A stretch of 64,000 bases of DNA. It comes from Kiloniella litopenaei. GTDB taxonomy: Bacteria; Pseudomonadota; Alphaproteobacteria; Kiloniellales; Kiloniellaceae. Both the position numbers and the translations under genes were made by a program. The notes under the pieces are model-generated. The model worked only from the letters and a program-made list of their open reading frames with translations, was not told the origin of the DNA and made no database searches. The stretch spans positions 124,001-188,000 of the forward strand of contig NZ_LANI01000017.1 in NCBI RefSeq assembly GCF_000982415.1, in the 5' to 3' direction. Positions 44,472 to 53,967 of the stretch are shown here, one piece after another (within the stretch, counting starts at the first letter, position 1; each line of letters starts with the position of its first letter).

Positions 44472-45155
44472 TTATTTTTTAGATTGATAGAGCTGTTCAA
44501 GTTCAGAAAGGCTTTCAATAATAAATTCTGGCTTACCGGGGAGTATTTCTGGCGGACGTTTGAAGCGGTTTATCCAGGCTACTCTGTAGCCAAAGTGATT
44601 TGCGCCAGCCACATCCCAAGCATTTGCTGATACAAATAAAATTTCTTCCGGTTTGCATTGTACATAATCAGTACCCAGTTCATAGACTTTCGGACTTGGC
44701 TTATAAACACCAACCTCATCAATAGAAATTGCCTTGTCTAGCAAAGGATGTAGTCCTGCATTTTCTATAGATTTATTAAGCATACCTTGGGATCCATTAC
44801 TTAAAACAATCGTAGAGTATTTGTGATTTTTGATTTCTTTTAAAGTGGTTACAGCGTCTTTGTAAGATGTCAAGTTAAGATACATATTCATGAGCTTATC
44901 ATGTAATTTTCGATTTTCTATGCCGTGATATTTCATCGCATAGGTCAAGGCATCAGAAGTGACTTGCCAAAAATCACTATGGGCCTGCATCATGCTTCGT
45001 AACCATGAATATTCCAATTGTTTGGTGCGCCAGATTTCTGAAATATTCTGCGCATCTGGCCCTATTTCGTCGGACATGTTGCGAACTGCTGAATGTACGT
45101 CAAGCAAAGTACCATAGGCATCAAATACAAATGCCTTAATGTTTGGGGCAGTCAT
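44472..45155 (-). CDS. Haloacid dehalogenase type II
   Basis: A 227-residue HAD hydrolase of the L-2-haloacid dehalogenase group. The Asp nucleophile is in VFDAYGTLLDV; LSNGSQGML is motif II, YKPSPKVYEL carries the motif III Lys, and FVSANAWDVAGANHFG resembles the S-x-N-x-WD dehalogenase segment. It would hydrolyse 2-haloacids with inversion to 2-hydroxyacids, though many members act on other small substrates. It is the first gene of a likely two-gene unit with the threonine dehydratase-like gene. Confidence 0.85.
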   Translation of the reverse strand: MTAPNIKAFVFDAYGTLLDVHSAVRNMSDEIGPDAQNISEIWRTKQLEYSWLRSMMQAHSDFWQVTSDALTYAMKYHGIENRKLHDKLMNMYLNLTSYKDAVTTLKEIKNHKYSTIVLSNGSQGMLNKSIENAGLHPLLDKAISIDEVGVYKPSPKVYELGTDYVQCKPEEILFVSANAWDVAGANHFGYRVAWINRFKRPPEILPGKPEFIIESLSELEQLYQSKK

Positions 45156-45278
45156 GTCAGTTCACCATAGAAAATGAATAGAATAAGGTTATTTGGGATA
45201 CGGCAGCAGTTCTAGATTAGTAAGTTTGGGATCTTTTGAGTGATAAGCCTTGGGGAAGGCCACGAATACATAACGGTT

Positions 45279-47348
45279 TTATCCGCCAGAATTTGTGTGA
45301 CCCCATAAAGAAAAGGGAAGATTACCTGTAATTGTCGTCGTATCTTGGTTAAGTTTACTTCTATATATGACGTGGCTTTCCAGAATTCGCTGGACGTAGT
45401 TTCTGGTTTCGTTAAAGGGAATTTGTTCCATCCAATCAATAATATTCACATCAGGATGTCTTGGATCGCCATAATCCTTTACCCATTTTCGAACGCGATG
45501 TGGTCCTGCATTATATCCAGCCAGGGCCATAACATAAGACCCGTTAAATGATCCAATCAGATCAGATAAATAAGCAGTTCCAAGTTGTATGTTATAGGTC
45601 GGATCATCCGTCAGTTTTCGTTTTTTATAGGACAATTTCTCTTTTTTTGCCACGGATTTGGCCGTCGCAGGCATTAATTGCATTAATCCCCTTGCTCCAG
45701 CATGACTTATCGCCTTGTGGTTAAATTCACTTTCTTGCCTGATGAGTGCAAGGACAAGAGCGGGGTCAGCATGTGAGTCTTTAATCGTGTCAATTTTCAT
45801 CTCTGGATAAAGAAGATCAGGCAAGAGTATTCCTTTTTGTCGTGCGGACTTAGCGGTTCTAAGGGCAATATTCGGATGGGATACTTCTTGCGCTAATTCT
45901 GCGGTCAAGATGTGATCCTGATCTGTCTGGGCATCCAGGCGAAGACGGGTTAAAAATGTTATGACTAATTTATCTTGATCAAGTTGATCCAGAAGTTTAA
46001 TGGCGCGGACAATTTTCTTGCTGTTAAATGTTGCGAGTTGTGTCGGATCAACCTCTTTATGTGCCGTGGCTATTATAGGCTCTTGGCCAATTTCATAGCT
46101 GGCCTGTTGCCCATAAAAAGTAGTTCTGTGTGTGGCTGCCAGGCTATACCAGCGTGTTGCCCAATCGTCATGACCGATGTCTTTTGCCGCTCGACCAGCC
46201 CAATATGAGGCTCTGGCCTTGCTAATTGGGGATTTAACTCCGTTATAAAGCTGATGAAAGTGTGTGTAGGCCCGCCGTGGCATCGACAACTTTCTGAGAG
46301 CAATCCATCCCGCCAGAAACTCACCTTCGGCAAATCCCACACCTTCTGTCAGGCCGTGGCCGGAAGCAATGCGATAGGCCTTTTCATACTTCTTTTGAAC
46401 CAAAACTTTTCTTGCCGCCCAATGGCGTATTGGCCACCACTTTTCGGCTTGTGGTGCGGTGGGGATCGGAGGGTCAAGAAGTTCGATTGTTTCTTGGTTT
46501 TTATTGGCTTTCAACCGCCATCTGGCCCGCGCGTAAATCAGGGATGGATCATTTTTAAGCTCAGGGGAAACTCTGTTGATTAGGCCATCAACGTTCCCTT
46601 TTCCTTTAAGAAGTGCAATTCTAGCTTTGCCAAGATTCTTATAATCGTTAGGTACTCTGGATAGCTGTCGTTCCGCAGCCACAAAATGTTTGTTCCAGAT
46701 TAAGATATCCAGTCGCTCTATATGATCTTGGGTCGTGATTATTGACTTGAAATTATTTATAAATTTTTTTTCGTCTGTCTTACCCAAATATTGGTTTATC
46801 CAAAAATCTTTAACCGTTGCTTCAGATTTATCAGCTTGCCCTGTTGCGTTAAGAGCAGAAATATATCGTGTAAGCCCGTTATAACTTCTGGGCGAGCTTT
46901 CTTGAAACCAGGAAAGAACCTGTTGATGAGAATATGTATCAGGAAGAACCTTTTCTGCATTTCGTAAAAGTCTTGATTGTCGCGGCCAATTATGAGGCTC
47001 ATCCGTAAACTTGGTAAGTGCTTCAAAGTCACGTGTCGAACCGTCATTGGAGTATATCATCCAAAGGGCTATATCCTTTAGCAGAGGCTTTTGGATTTTT
47101 TTAGCTTGGGCGAGGGCGCGTGAGTATTGTTTTTGGGATACATGCTGTGCAACAGACTTAAATATTGCCTTGTCGGTCATTAAATCTTTTATTTCTGATG
47201 TCGTATTTGCGTTTGCATTCGTAACGAATGAAGACAACAGAAATGTATTGGACGTCCCCTGAAAAAGGCTAATACTTCCGAGAATCCCGAGAATTCCGAT
47301 TAATTTTACTGATTTGGCTTTCCGAAGCCGGCGCGTAATTTCAAACAT
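45279..47348 (-). CDS. Soluble lytic transglycosylase, Slt70-like
   Basis: A 689-residue periplasmic muramidase that cuts peptidoglycan glycan strands with formation of 1,6-anhydroMurNAc. An N-terminal membrane/signal segment (about 18-45) is followed by a long helical superhelix (about 60-500) and a C-terminal goose-lysozyme-like domain, with the catalytic Glu in LIRQESEF and the segments GARGLMQLMPATA and ALAGYNAGPHRVRKW. Slt-like enzymes act at stalled wall synthesis. It diverges from dapA, a gene supplying the peptide precursor pathway. Confidence 0.92.
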   Translation of the reverse strand: MFEITRRLRKAKSVKLIGILGILGSISLFQGTSNTFLLSSFVTNANANTTSEIKDLMTDKAIFKSVAQHVSQKQYSRALAQAKKIQKPLLKDIALWMIYSNDGSTRDFEALTKFTDEPHNWPRQSRLLRNAEKVLPDTYSHQQVLSWFQESSPRSYNGLTRYISALNATGQADKSEATVKDFWINQYLGKTDEKKFINNFKSIITTQDHIERLDILIWNKHFVAAERQLSRVPNDYKNLGKARIALLKGKGNVDGLINRVSPELKNDPSLIYARARWRLKANKNQETIELLDPPIPTAPQAEKWWPIRHWAARKVLVQKKYEKAYRIASGHGLTEGVGFAEGEFLAGWIALRKLSMPRRAYTHFHQLYNGVKSPISKARASYWAGRAAKDIGHDDWATRWYSLAATHRTTFYGQQASYEIGQEPIIATAHKEVDPTQLATFNSKKIVRAIKLLDQLDQDKLVITFLTRLRLDAQTDQDHILTAELAQEVSHPNIALRTAKSARQKGILLPDLLYPEMKIDTIKDSHADPALVLALIRQESEFNHKAISHAGARGLMQLMPATAKSVAKKEKLSYKKRKLTDDPTYNIQLGTAYLSDLIGSFNGSYVMALAGYNAGPHRVRKWVKDYGDPRHPDVNIIDWMEQIPFNETRNYVQRILESHVIYRSKLNQDTTTITGNLPFSLWGHTNSGG

Positions 47349-47587
47349 GGTTAAACCTTAACAGTCTCTCGCGATCCTGACCACATAAGGATGATCACAA
47401 ATTAGACAGGGGCGATTCTAGTGGCAAATCTGTATATATTTACCAAGGATATCCCTTAACTATTAAAGAAATAACACCAAAGCCTTTATTTGGCCTTTTC
47501 GCAATGCAAAACTGTCGTTATTCTCCGCCTTTCATTAAGGCATTCGGCCCTTTTGACTACGCAACGATGATATTTTGAGGTATCGCT

Positions 47588-48481
47588 ATGACCGGCCCGC
47601 TTTTTAGAGGCTCTTTTCCAGCTCTTGCAACACCCATGCTTGAAAATGGTGATGTTGACGAGAAACGGTTTCAGAACTTCGTACAGTGGCAGATCGATCA
47701 AGGGAGCCACGCGGTATGCCCCGTCGGAACTACGGGGGAATCGCCAACCCTAGGTCACGACGAACATAAACGTGTAACAGAACTCTGTCTGGAAGTAGCA
47801 AAGGGCAAGGTACCGGTTATTGCTGGTGCTGGGTCTAACTCTACACGTGAAGCCATTGATTTCACCCGCCATGCTCAAGAGGTTGGCGCAGATGCTGCCC
47901 TTGTTGTGACCCCTTATTACAACAAGCCTTCACAAGAAGGGCTTTTCCAGCACTTTAAAGCTATTCACGATAATACAGATATTCCTATTATCCTGTATGA
48001 TGTACCGGGCCGTAGCATTGTAAATATAGATGTAGAGACGGTTAAACGACTTTCAGAGTTGCCCCGTATTCAAGGGATAAAAGATGCGACGGCAGATTTG
48101 GCATTACCCGTAAGAACACGCCTTGCCTGTGGTGACGACTTTACATTGTTGAGTGGCGAAGATGCGACAATCGTACCTTTCCTTTCTCTTGGTGGACACG
48201 GTTGTATTTCTGTGACGGCCAATATAGCGCCTAAACTTTGCTCAGACCTGCATGAAGCCTGGTGGGCAGGGGATTATGAGAAAGTCAGCCAAATTAATGA
48301 CATCCTGACACCTCTGCACGAGGTTCTCTTTATAGAGTCAAGTCCAGGACCCGTTAAATATGGTATGAGCCTTTTGGGATGGGGTGCTAATCGTCTTCGT
48401 TTACCACTTTTACCCGTAAGTAAGGAAACCGAAGATCGCGTTCGTGCGGCTATGGCGCATGCAGGTCTAATCGACGGTTAA
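47588..48481 (+). CDS. dapA: 4-hydroxy-tetrahydrodipicolinate synthase
   Basis: A 297-residue TIM-barrel aldolase that condenses pyruvate with aspartate semialdehyde, the first committed step to lysine and diaminopimelate. [21 protein letters not shown] with the catalytic Tyr, and the Schiff-base Lys in GIKDATADL are intact. GAGG is eight bases before the ATG. It heads the core block and is followed by smpB after four bases, the usual alphaproteobacterial pairing. Confidence 0.96.
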   Translation: MTGPLFRGSFPALATPMLENGDVDEKRFQNFVQWQIDQGSHAVCPVGTTGESPTLGHDEHKRVTELCLEVAKGKVPVIAGAGSNSTREAIDFTRHAQEVGADAALVVTPYYNKPSQEGLFQHFKAIHDNTDIPIILYDVPGRSIVNIDVETVKRLSELPRIQGIKDATADLALPVRTRLACGDDFTLLSGEDATIVPFLSLGGHGCISVTANIAPKLCSDLHEAWWAGDYEKVSQINDILTPLHEVLFIESSPGPVKYGMSLLGWGANRLRLPLLPVSKETEDRVRAAMAHAGLIDG

Positions 48482-48485
48482 GTTT

Positions 48486-48974
48486 ATGGCTAAGTCAAAA
48501 AAGAAAAGCGCTTCGTCTGGAAAAGGAAATACGGTCGCGGTTAATCGCCGCGCTCGTTACGATTATAATATCGAAGACACCCTAGAGGCTGGTTTGGTTC
48601 TGACTGGGACAGAGGTAAAATCTCTTCGTACAGGCAAGGCATCTATACAAGAAGCCTATGCCAGTGAAGAAGAGGGCGAGTTCTTTTTGATAAATGCCAA
48701 CATACCTGTTTATGAGGCAGCAAACCGTTTTAATCACGAACCGAAGCGTCATCGGAAATTGCTTGTTCATCGTAAAGAGCTGGCAAAGATGATCGGGCTT
48801 TGTCGCAGGGATGGTTATACTATTGTGCCAATGTCTCTTTATTTTAACGACAGAGGTATTGCCAAAATTAATCTGGGCTTTGCACGTGGTAAGAAAGCTG
48901 TCGACAAACGTCACACAGAAAAAGAACGAGATTGGAAACGTCAGCAATCTCGTATTCTTAGGGATCGTGGATAA
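48486..48974 (+). CDS. smpB: SsrA-binding protein
   Basis: A 162-residue RNA-binding protein that partners tmRNA in rescuing stalled ribosomes. The core contains [34 protein letters not shown] and the C-terminal basic tail [20 protein letters not shown]-like region that enters the mRNA channel. It is co-transcribed with dapA and ends at a strong terminator. The tmRNA gene is not in this window. Confidence 0.96.
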   Translation: MAKSKKKSASSGKGNTVAVNRRARYDYNIEDTLEAGLVLTGTEVKSLRTGKASIQEAYASEEEGEFFLINANIPVYEAANRFNHEPKRHRKLLVHRKELAKMIGLCRRDGYTIVPMSLYFNDRGIAKINLGFARGKKAVDKRHTEKERDWKRQQSRILRDRG

Positions 48975-49001
48975 GAATTTCGGATCACCATAAATATTTA
49001 A

Positions 49002-49035
49002 AAAAGGGGCCATGGAATTTCCCATGGCCCCTTTT
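49002..49035. terminator. Bidirectional terminator, smpB/NYN
   Basis: AAAAGGGGCCATGG and CCATGGCCCCTTTT form a 14-bp stem with a 6-base loop, followed by GTTTTTTTT. It separates the convergent smpB and NYN-domain genes. Confidence 0.95.
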
Positions 49036-49058
49036 GTTTTTTTTAGCGGATTGACATT

Positions 49059-49715
49059 TTAGTCTCTGTCATCGACATCATCATAATCTTCATCATCGTC
49101 GTAATATTCGTCATCGTAATCGTCTTCATCAACCGGTTGTTCATCCAGTGCCTGAATAGGATTAGGGGGCGACGGGCGATTGTCGGACACTTTTCGGCCG
49201 ACTTCGCTTTTGAGTTCGATAAGATCAAGGAAGATGTCTGCTTGGCGCCGAAGTTCGTCAGCTATCATCGAAGGTTGACTGCGAACTGTAGAGACAACTG
49301 TGACTTTAACGCCTTTGCGTTGAACGGCTTCGATAAGTCTTCTGAAATCTCCGTCACCAGAAAATAGAACTATATGCTCAATATGTTCTGACATTTCCAT
49401 GACATCAATTGCCAATTCAATGTCCATATTTCCCTTGATCTTTTTACGACCAGCAGCGTCTGTAAATTCTTTCGCTGGCTTCGTAACCATTGTGTAACCA
49501 TTGTAGTCAAGCCAATCAACAAGCGGGCGTATGGGGGAATATTCCTGATCTTCGATTAAGGCTGTATAGTAAAAGGCGCGTACCAGGCTGCACTGTTCTG
49601 CGAATAGAGATAAAAGCCTTTTGTAATCAATATCAAATCCCAGTGCGCGCGCGGTGGCATATAAATTAGATCCATCAATGAATAAGGCTACGCGTTCCTG
49701 AGGATAAAATTTCAT
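49059..49715 (-). CDS. NYN domain protein (LabA/DUF88 family)
   Basis: A 218-residue protein with a PIN-like NYN nuclease fold (about 8-165): VALFIDGSNLYATARALG supplies the first acidic residue, then DIELAIDVM and LFSGDGDFRRLIEAV the others, a pattern fitting a metal-dependent RNase. The last 25 residues are almost wholly Asp, Glu and Tyr. The gene regularly sits beside smpB or rpoZ in Alphaproteobacteria, which suggests a role in RNA turnover, but I know of no proven function. Confidence 0.88.
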   Translation of the reverse strand: MKFYPQERVALFIDGSNLYATARALGFDIDYKRLLSLFAEQCSLVRAFYYTALIEDQEYSPIRPLVDWLDYNGYTMVTKPAKEFTDAAGRKKIKGNMDIELAIDVMEMSEHIEHIVLFSGDGDFRRLIEAVQRKGVKVTVVSTVRSQPSMIADELRRQADIFLDLIELKSEVGRKVSDNRPSPPNPIQALDEQPVDEDDYDDEYYDDDEDYDDVDDRD

Positions 49716-50190
49716 TTTTAAATCCTTAAATAAAAATATTTTAAAAATATTCAGAATATAAATTTAACGATGATTATACGGTGATAAATTTTAAGTAACA
49801 GCTCTCGTGAAATTATATTCTTTCGATATTGTTATAAGCTTACTCTTTTTTGTTCGCCTATCAACAATCAAATTAAAGTAAAAATACATTAAAAGGTAAT
49901 TAAAATTATAATTTTAGCTGTTTTTGGTGGTTGTAAGTACGACGTTCTAATTTAACAGGAATTACCGCAGATTATACACTTTTTACTTGTGGAGCTTCTC
50001 TTTGTGAAAAGGGAAGGGGGGGCACATAATACCAGTTAGTTCTTCTTTATCTGTAATTCATTTACTGTTGAGAAAGTTCTTTTGCGTAAATCCGTTTGGT
50101 TTGGGCTTCAATCAACTGCTTTAAGTTTTGCCCGGATGTGATAAGTAGCAGGTCAATTGAACGTAAATATCATTTTAAGGTAAGAGCCAA
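49716..50190. other. AT-rich divergent intergenic region
   Basis: About 475 strongly AT-rich bases between the NYN-domain gene and folK. I see no gene, tRNA or strong hairpin; presumably promoters for both sides. The short frames in it have no ribosome site. Confidence 0.5.
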
Positions 50191-50703
50191 GTGATCATTA
50201 TTGCAATTGGGGCTAACCTAGAGAGTCCCAAATACGGTCTTCCTTTGCAAACATGCAAAAAAGCCCTTGAAAGGCTGGAAGAGCTTGGGGTTGAAATCGT
50301 GAGACAATCAAGGTGGTTGAAAACGGCACCAGTGCCGATTTCTGATGCCCCGTGGTATGTAAATGCGGTCGCGCAAATCAAGACCGCTTTACCCCCCAAT
50401 GAACTCCTGGAATTACTTCACCGTATCGAAGATGAGTTTGGTCGTGTTAGACCTTTTGTTAACGCTCCACGTATACTTGATCTGGACTTGATTGCCTATG
50501 ACGATTTTATAAGCACACCGGGTGATCATCTTGTTGTTCCCCATCCGCGCATGCATGAGCGTGCTTTTGTTCTTTTGCCTTTGTTAGATATTGACGAAGA
50601 CTGGCTTCACCCAGTGATTGGCAAAACAGCTAAAGAACTTTCCAAAACCATACCGGTGGATCAGGAAGCAATAGAATATTCAGATAATTCTTCGGAAAAT
50701 TAA
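50191..50703 (+). CDS. folK: Hydroxymethyldihydropterin pyrophosphokinase
   Basis: A 170-residue enzyme that pyrophosphorylates 6-hydroxymethyl-7,8-dihydropterin for folate synthesis. The signature RPFVNAPRILDLDLIAYDD, with the paired Asp that bind magnesium, is present, as are IAIGANLESPKYGLP at the start and PHPRMHERAFVLLPL near the end. The start is GTG; AAGG lies about ten bases upstream. It is a single gene between the NYN gene and rpoZ; neither folB nor folP is next to it. Confidence 0.94.
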   Translation: MIIIAIGANLESPKYGLPLQTCKKALERLEELGVEIVRQSRWLKTAPVPISDAPWYVNAVAQIKTALPPNELLELLHRIEDEFGRVRPFVNAPRILDLDLIAYDDFISTPGDHLVVPHPRMHERAFVLLPLLDIDEDWLHPVIGKTAKELSKTIPVDQEAIEYSDNSSEN

Positions 50704-50833
50704 ACAGATTGATAAAATGAAGTTTTTTAGCGGAATTATGTTGATTATCCTTGCGTTCTCGTGATCCCGTTCATATATTGCACCGATTCAATACCCCCTT
50801 ACGGGTGAACTACGACTATTGGAGTTATCATCT

Positions 50834-51208
50834 ATGGCACGCGTTACCGTCGAAGATTGTGTAGAAAAAGTTCCTAATCGCTTTGAACTTGTTATGCTTT
50901 CAGCCCAACGTGCACGGGAAATCGTATCTGGCGCTCCACTTACTGTAGAGCGCGATAACGATAAAAACGCCGTCGTTTCTCTTCGTGAAATCGCAGAAGA
51001 GACAATCAGCCTTGATGCTGTGAAGTCTTCTTTGGTCCAAGGTTTGCAAAAACAGGCAGCATTTTCTGAAGTGGATGAAGATGAGCCTGAGTTTGATGCA
51101 ATTGGTCCAGAAGCGCTTATCGCTGCTGATGCTGGTGAACAGTATGCAAACGCTGACGGTATGTCTGTTGAGGATACACCAACTGAACTTGCTAAAGATT
51201 CTGAGTAA
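50834..51208 (+). CDS. rpoZ: RNA polymerase omega subunit
   Basis: A 124-residue subunit that helps assemble and stabilise RNA polymerase around beta-prime. The conserved core [21 protein letters not shown] and AQRAREI is at the N terminus; the tail is acidic. ATG 50834 has GGAG ten bases upstream and matches the family start. A strong terminator follows, so rsh is mostly transcribed separately. Confidence 0.95.
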   Translation: MARVTVEDCVEKVPNRFELVMLSAQRAREIVSGAPLTVERDNDKNAVVSLREIAEETISLDAVKSSLVQGLQKQAAFSEVDEDEPEFDAIGPEALIAADAGEQYANADGMSVEDTPTELAKDSE

Positions 51209-51237
51209 ATAAACTCTGTTTAGCAAATAATTCTAAG

Positions 51238-51302
51238 AATATAGCCTTCCAGAGCTTGGCCTACGCCTTTTCCCGGCGTATCATTTTCTGGAAGGCTATA
51301 TT
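51238..51302 (+). terminator. Long nested terminator after rpoZ
   Basis: AATATAGCCTTCCAGA and its complement make a 16-bp stem, followed by TTTTT (51300-51305). The 33-base loop contains its own small hairpin (TACGCC/GGCGTA). It sits only about 30 bases before the rsh start. Confidence 0.88.
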
Positions 51303-51328
51303 TTTGCATAAGGGCTGTTTGATCCACC

Positions 51329-53476
51329 ATGATCCGTCAGTTTGAGTTGGTTGAGCGCGTTAAGTCATACGATCATGACGCAGATGAAGATGCTATAAAC
51401 AGAGCGTACGTTTTTGCGACCAAGTATCATGGGTCACAAAAGCGGGCATCTGGCGATCCTTATTTTTCGCACCCGGTTGAAGTCGCAGGTATCCTGACGG
51501 ACCTGAAGCTGGATCATAATTCTATTATTACAGCCCTGTTGCATGATGTTGTGGAAGATACCGAGGCCAGTCTGGAGACGGTGGAAAAGGCGTTCGGTAC
51601 ACATATTGCCAGACTTGTTGACGGGGTGACAAAACTTACACGCCTTGAGCTTCAATCAGAAGAGAGTAAATACGCCGAGAACTTTCGCAAACTTGTTCTC
51701 GCCATGTCGGATGACATTCGCGTGTTACTGGTCAAGTTGGCGGATCGTTTGCACAATATGCAAACGCTTAAATATATCAAAAAAGAGGAAAAACGCCGCC
51801 GTATCGCTCGTGAAACTATGGATATCTATGCGCCGCTGGCCGAACGGATCGGTATGCATAGATTCAAAGATCAACTGGAAGATCTTTCCTTTGCCGAACT
51901 TAATCCGGAAGCTCGAGAATCTATTGTTAAGCGTTTAGAATTCCTCAAAGGTGAAGATGAAGATAATCTTGCCAAAAAGATTATTGATGAACTGAACAGG
52001 GTGATAAAAGCCCAGGGGATTGAAGGCGAAGTCTTTGGTCGCCTAAAAGCGCCATATTCAATCTGGAAGAAAATGCAGCGTAAAGCTGTCACCTTTGAGC
52101 AGCTTTCAGATATTATGGCATTTCGTCTTATCGTAAAGGATATGGCCAACTGTTATCAGGCGTTGGGGGTGATACACGGTAGTTACCCAGTGGTACCAGG
52201 ACGTTTCAAAGATTATATATCTACGCCAAAACCTAATGGTTACAAGTCGATCCATACCTGTGTGATTGGTCCGGAAAAGCACAAAATTGAAGTGCAGATC
52301 CGTACGGCAGAAATGCATGATATTGCTGAGATGGGGGTTGCTGCTCACTGGTCTTACAAACAGGGCGGGGAGCATATGGAGGGGCGTCAATACCGCTGGC
52401 TCCGTGAGCTACTGGATATTCTGGACCATGCCTCTAACCCCGAAGAGTTTCTGGAACATACCAAGATGGAAATGTTCCAGGATCAGGTTTTCTGCTTTAC
52501 GCCAAAAGGGGCGTTACTTTCCCTGCCGAGTGGGTCAACCCCGATTGATTTTGCCTATGCAGTTCATACAGAGGTAGGAAATACCTGTGTTGGCGCCAAG
52601 GTTAACGGGCGCATGGTTCCCTTTAGGTCCATTCTGCATAATGGTGATCAGGTTCAAATTCTAACATCAAAGAATCAAAGCCCTTCACCGGATTGGGAAA
52701 AGTTTGTTGTTTCCGGTAAAGCCAAAGCCTGTATTCGCCGCTATATAAGACTTCAAGAGCGGGATCAATATAGCTCTCTCGGGCATCAGATGGTTCAGAA
52801 AATCTTCCGTCAGGAAGGTTACGAGTTTACTGAAAAAGGTATTGAAGGCATTCTCGGCAAGTTCCACATGGATCAGGCTGAAGATTTATATGTCAGTGTC
52901 GGGCAGGGACATCATACGGCCCGTGAAGTGTTGGTTGCTGTTTATCCTGGTGCACGTGTTCTGCCAAAATCCCCGAGCCCGGGCACACAGCGTAAGAAGC
53001 AAAAATCATCCGGTGCCAAAGACAATGCCCTTCCCATTAAGGGGCTTATTCCGGGAATGGCCGTGCACTATGCCCGTTGCTGTCACCCATTGCCTGGTGA
53101 TCGCATTGTCGGCATTGTTACCACTGGTAAGGGGGTTACGATCCATACGATCGATTGCGATAATCTTGTGAATTATCAGGATACGCCAGAACGATGGATT
53201 GATGTTTCATGGGATTCCATGGAAGTTGAAGGGCCGCAACATACGGGGCGCCTCAAGCTTATTGTAGCCAACGAACCCGGTTGCCTTGGTAACCTATCGG
53301 TTGTTATTGGTAAAAATCAGGGGAACATCAGTAACCTGAAGATTGTTCATCGTTCCATGGATTTCTTTGAAATGAGGATTGATGTTGAGGTTACCGACGT
53401 AAAACATCTGGCTGATATTACCGCAGCGCTGCGGGCTATGTCTGTTGTTAACTCTGTTGAGCGGGCCAGAAATTGA
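51329..53476 (+). CDS. spoT: Bifunctional (p)ppGpp synthase/hydrolase (Rsh)
   Basis: A 715-residue RelA/SpoT homologue, cytoplasmic. Domains in order: HD hydrolase (HDVVEDTEAS, about 72) that looks intact, synthetase (about 235-345; RLKAPYSIWKKM, PNGYKSIHTCVIG, IEVQIRT), TGS (about 390-450), a helical linker, a conserved-cysteine region near HYARCCHPLPGDRIVGI, and a C-terminal ACT domain. Alphaproteobacteria normally have one such bifunctional enzyme for the stringent response. It follows rpoZ, a subunit needed for ppGpp binding by polymerase, but a terminator lies between. The acpS gene follows after 43 bases. Confidence 0.95.
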   Translation: MIRQFELVERVKSYDHDADEDAINRAYVFATKYHGSQKRASGDPYFSHPVEVAGILTDLKLDHNSIITALLHDVVEDTEASLETVEKAFGTHIARLVDGVTKLTRLELQSEESKYAENFRKLVLAMSDDIRVLLVKLADRLHNMQTLKYIKKEEKRRRIARETMDIYAPLAERIGMHRFKDQLEDLSFAELNPEARESIVKRLEFLKGEDEDNLAKKIIDELNRVIKAQGIEGEVFGRLKAPYSIWKKMQRKAVTFEQLSDIMAFRLIVKDMANCYQALGVIHGSYPVVPGRFKDYISTPKPNGYKSIHTCVIGPEKHKIEVQIRTAEMHDIAEMGVAAHWSYKQGGEHMEGRQYRWLRELLDILDHASNPEEFLEHTKMEMFQDQVFCFTPKGALLSLPSGSTPIDFAYAVHTEVGNTCVGAKVNGRMVPFRSILHNGDQVQILTSKNQSPSPDWEKFVVSGKAKACIRRYIRLQERDQYSSLGHQMVQKIFRQEGYEFTEKGIEGILGKFHMDQAEDLYVSVGQGHHTAREVLVAVYPGARVLPKSPSPGTQRKKQKSSGAKDNALPIKGLIPGMAVHYARCCHPLPGDRIVGIVTTGKGVTIHTIDCDNLVNYQDTPERWIDVSWDSMEVEGPQHTGRLKLIVANEPGCLGNLSVVIGKNQGNISNLKIVHRSMDFFEMRIDVEVTDVKHLADITAALRAMSVVNSVERARN

Positions 53477-53519
53477 CGATTTTTTCTTCCTGTTACAACA
53501 CGCCGACAGCGAGTTTGTG

Positions 53520-53927
53520 ATGATATTGGGAATTGGTAATGACCTGGTCGATATCAGACGTATTGAAAAGTCACTGTCAAAATACGGGGACCGATTTGTT
53601 CAGCGGGTTTTTACGGATGAGGAAAAGAAGAGGGCAGAATCTCGCCCTGATCCGGCGGCAACCTATGCCAAACGTTTTGCCGTAAAAGAGGCCTGTGCCA
53701 AAGCACTTGCTACTGGTTTGTGGCGGCAAGGGGTTCTCTTTACTGATATTGGTGTTACAAATAATTCAAATGGTCAGCCCGTATTGGTACTAACCGGGGC
53801 TGCGCAGGAACATTTGAAGAATATTGTCCCAAAGGGGATGACAGCTCAGTTACATGTGACTATATCTGACGATTATCCGCACGCGCAGGCTTTTGTAATC
53901 ATTTCTGCGGTGCCGGAGAAAAGTTAA
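53520..53927 (+). CDS. acpS: Holo-acyl-carrier-protein synthase
   Basis: A 135-residue phosphopantetheinyl transferase that activates ACP. ILGIGNDLVDIRRIEKSL holds the magnesium Asp, and RFAVKEACAKALATG the conserved Glu-Lys. I chose ATG 53520, where the family N terminus begins; the open frame extends to 53445 inside rsh. pdxJ, often found just upstream in related genomes, is absent. lepB follows after 40 bases. Confidence 0.95.
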   Translation: MILGIGNDLVDIRRIEKSLSKYGDRFVQRVFTDEEKKRAESRPDPAATYAKRFAVKEACAKALATGLWRQGVLFTDIGVTNNSNGQPVLVLTGAAQEHLKNIVPKGMTAQLHVTISDDYPHAQAFVIISAVPEKS

Positions 53928-53967
53928 AATATTGGGTAATTTTTTATCTGATTGACATAATGATGGA

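Noticed and set aside
49059-49715. NYN-domain protein considered as the toxin of a toxin-antitoxin pair
   Set aside because: No small partner gene overlaps or adjoins it, and its conserved place beside smpB/rpoZ indicates a housekeeping role.
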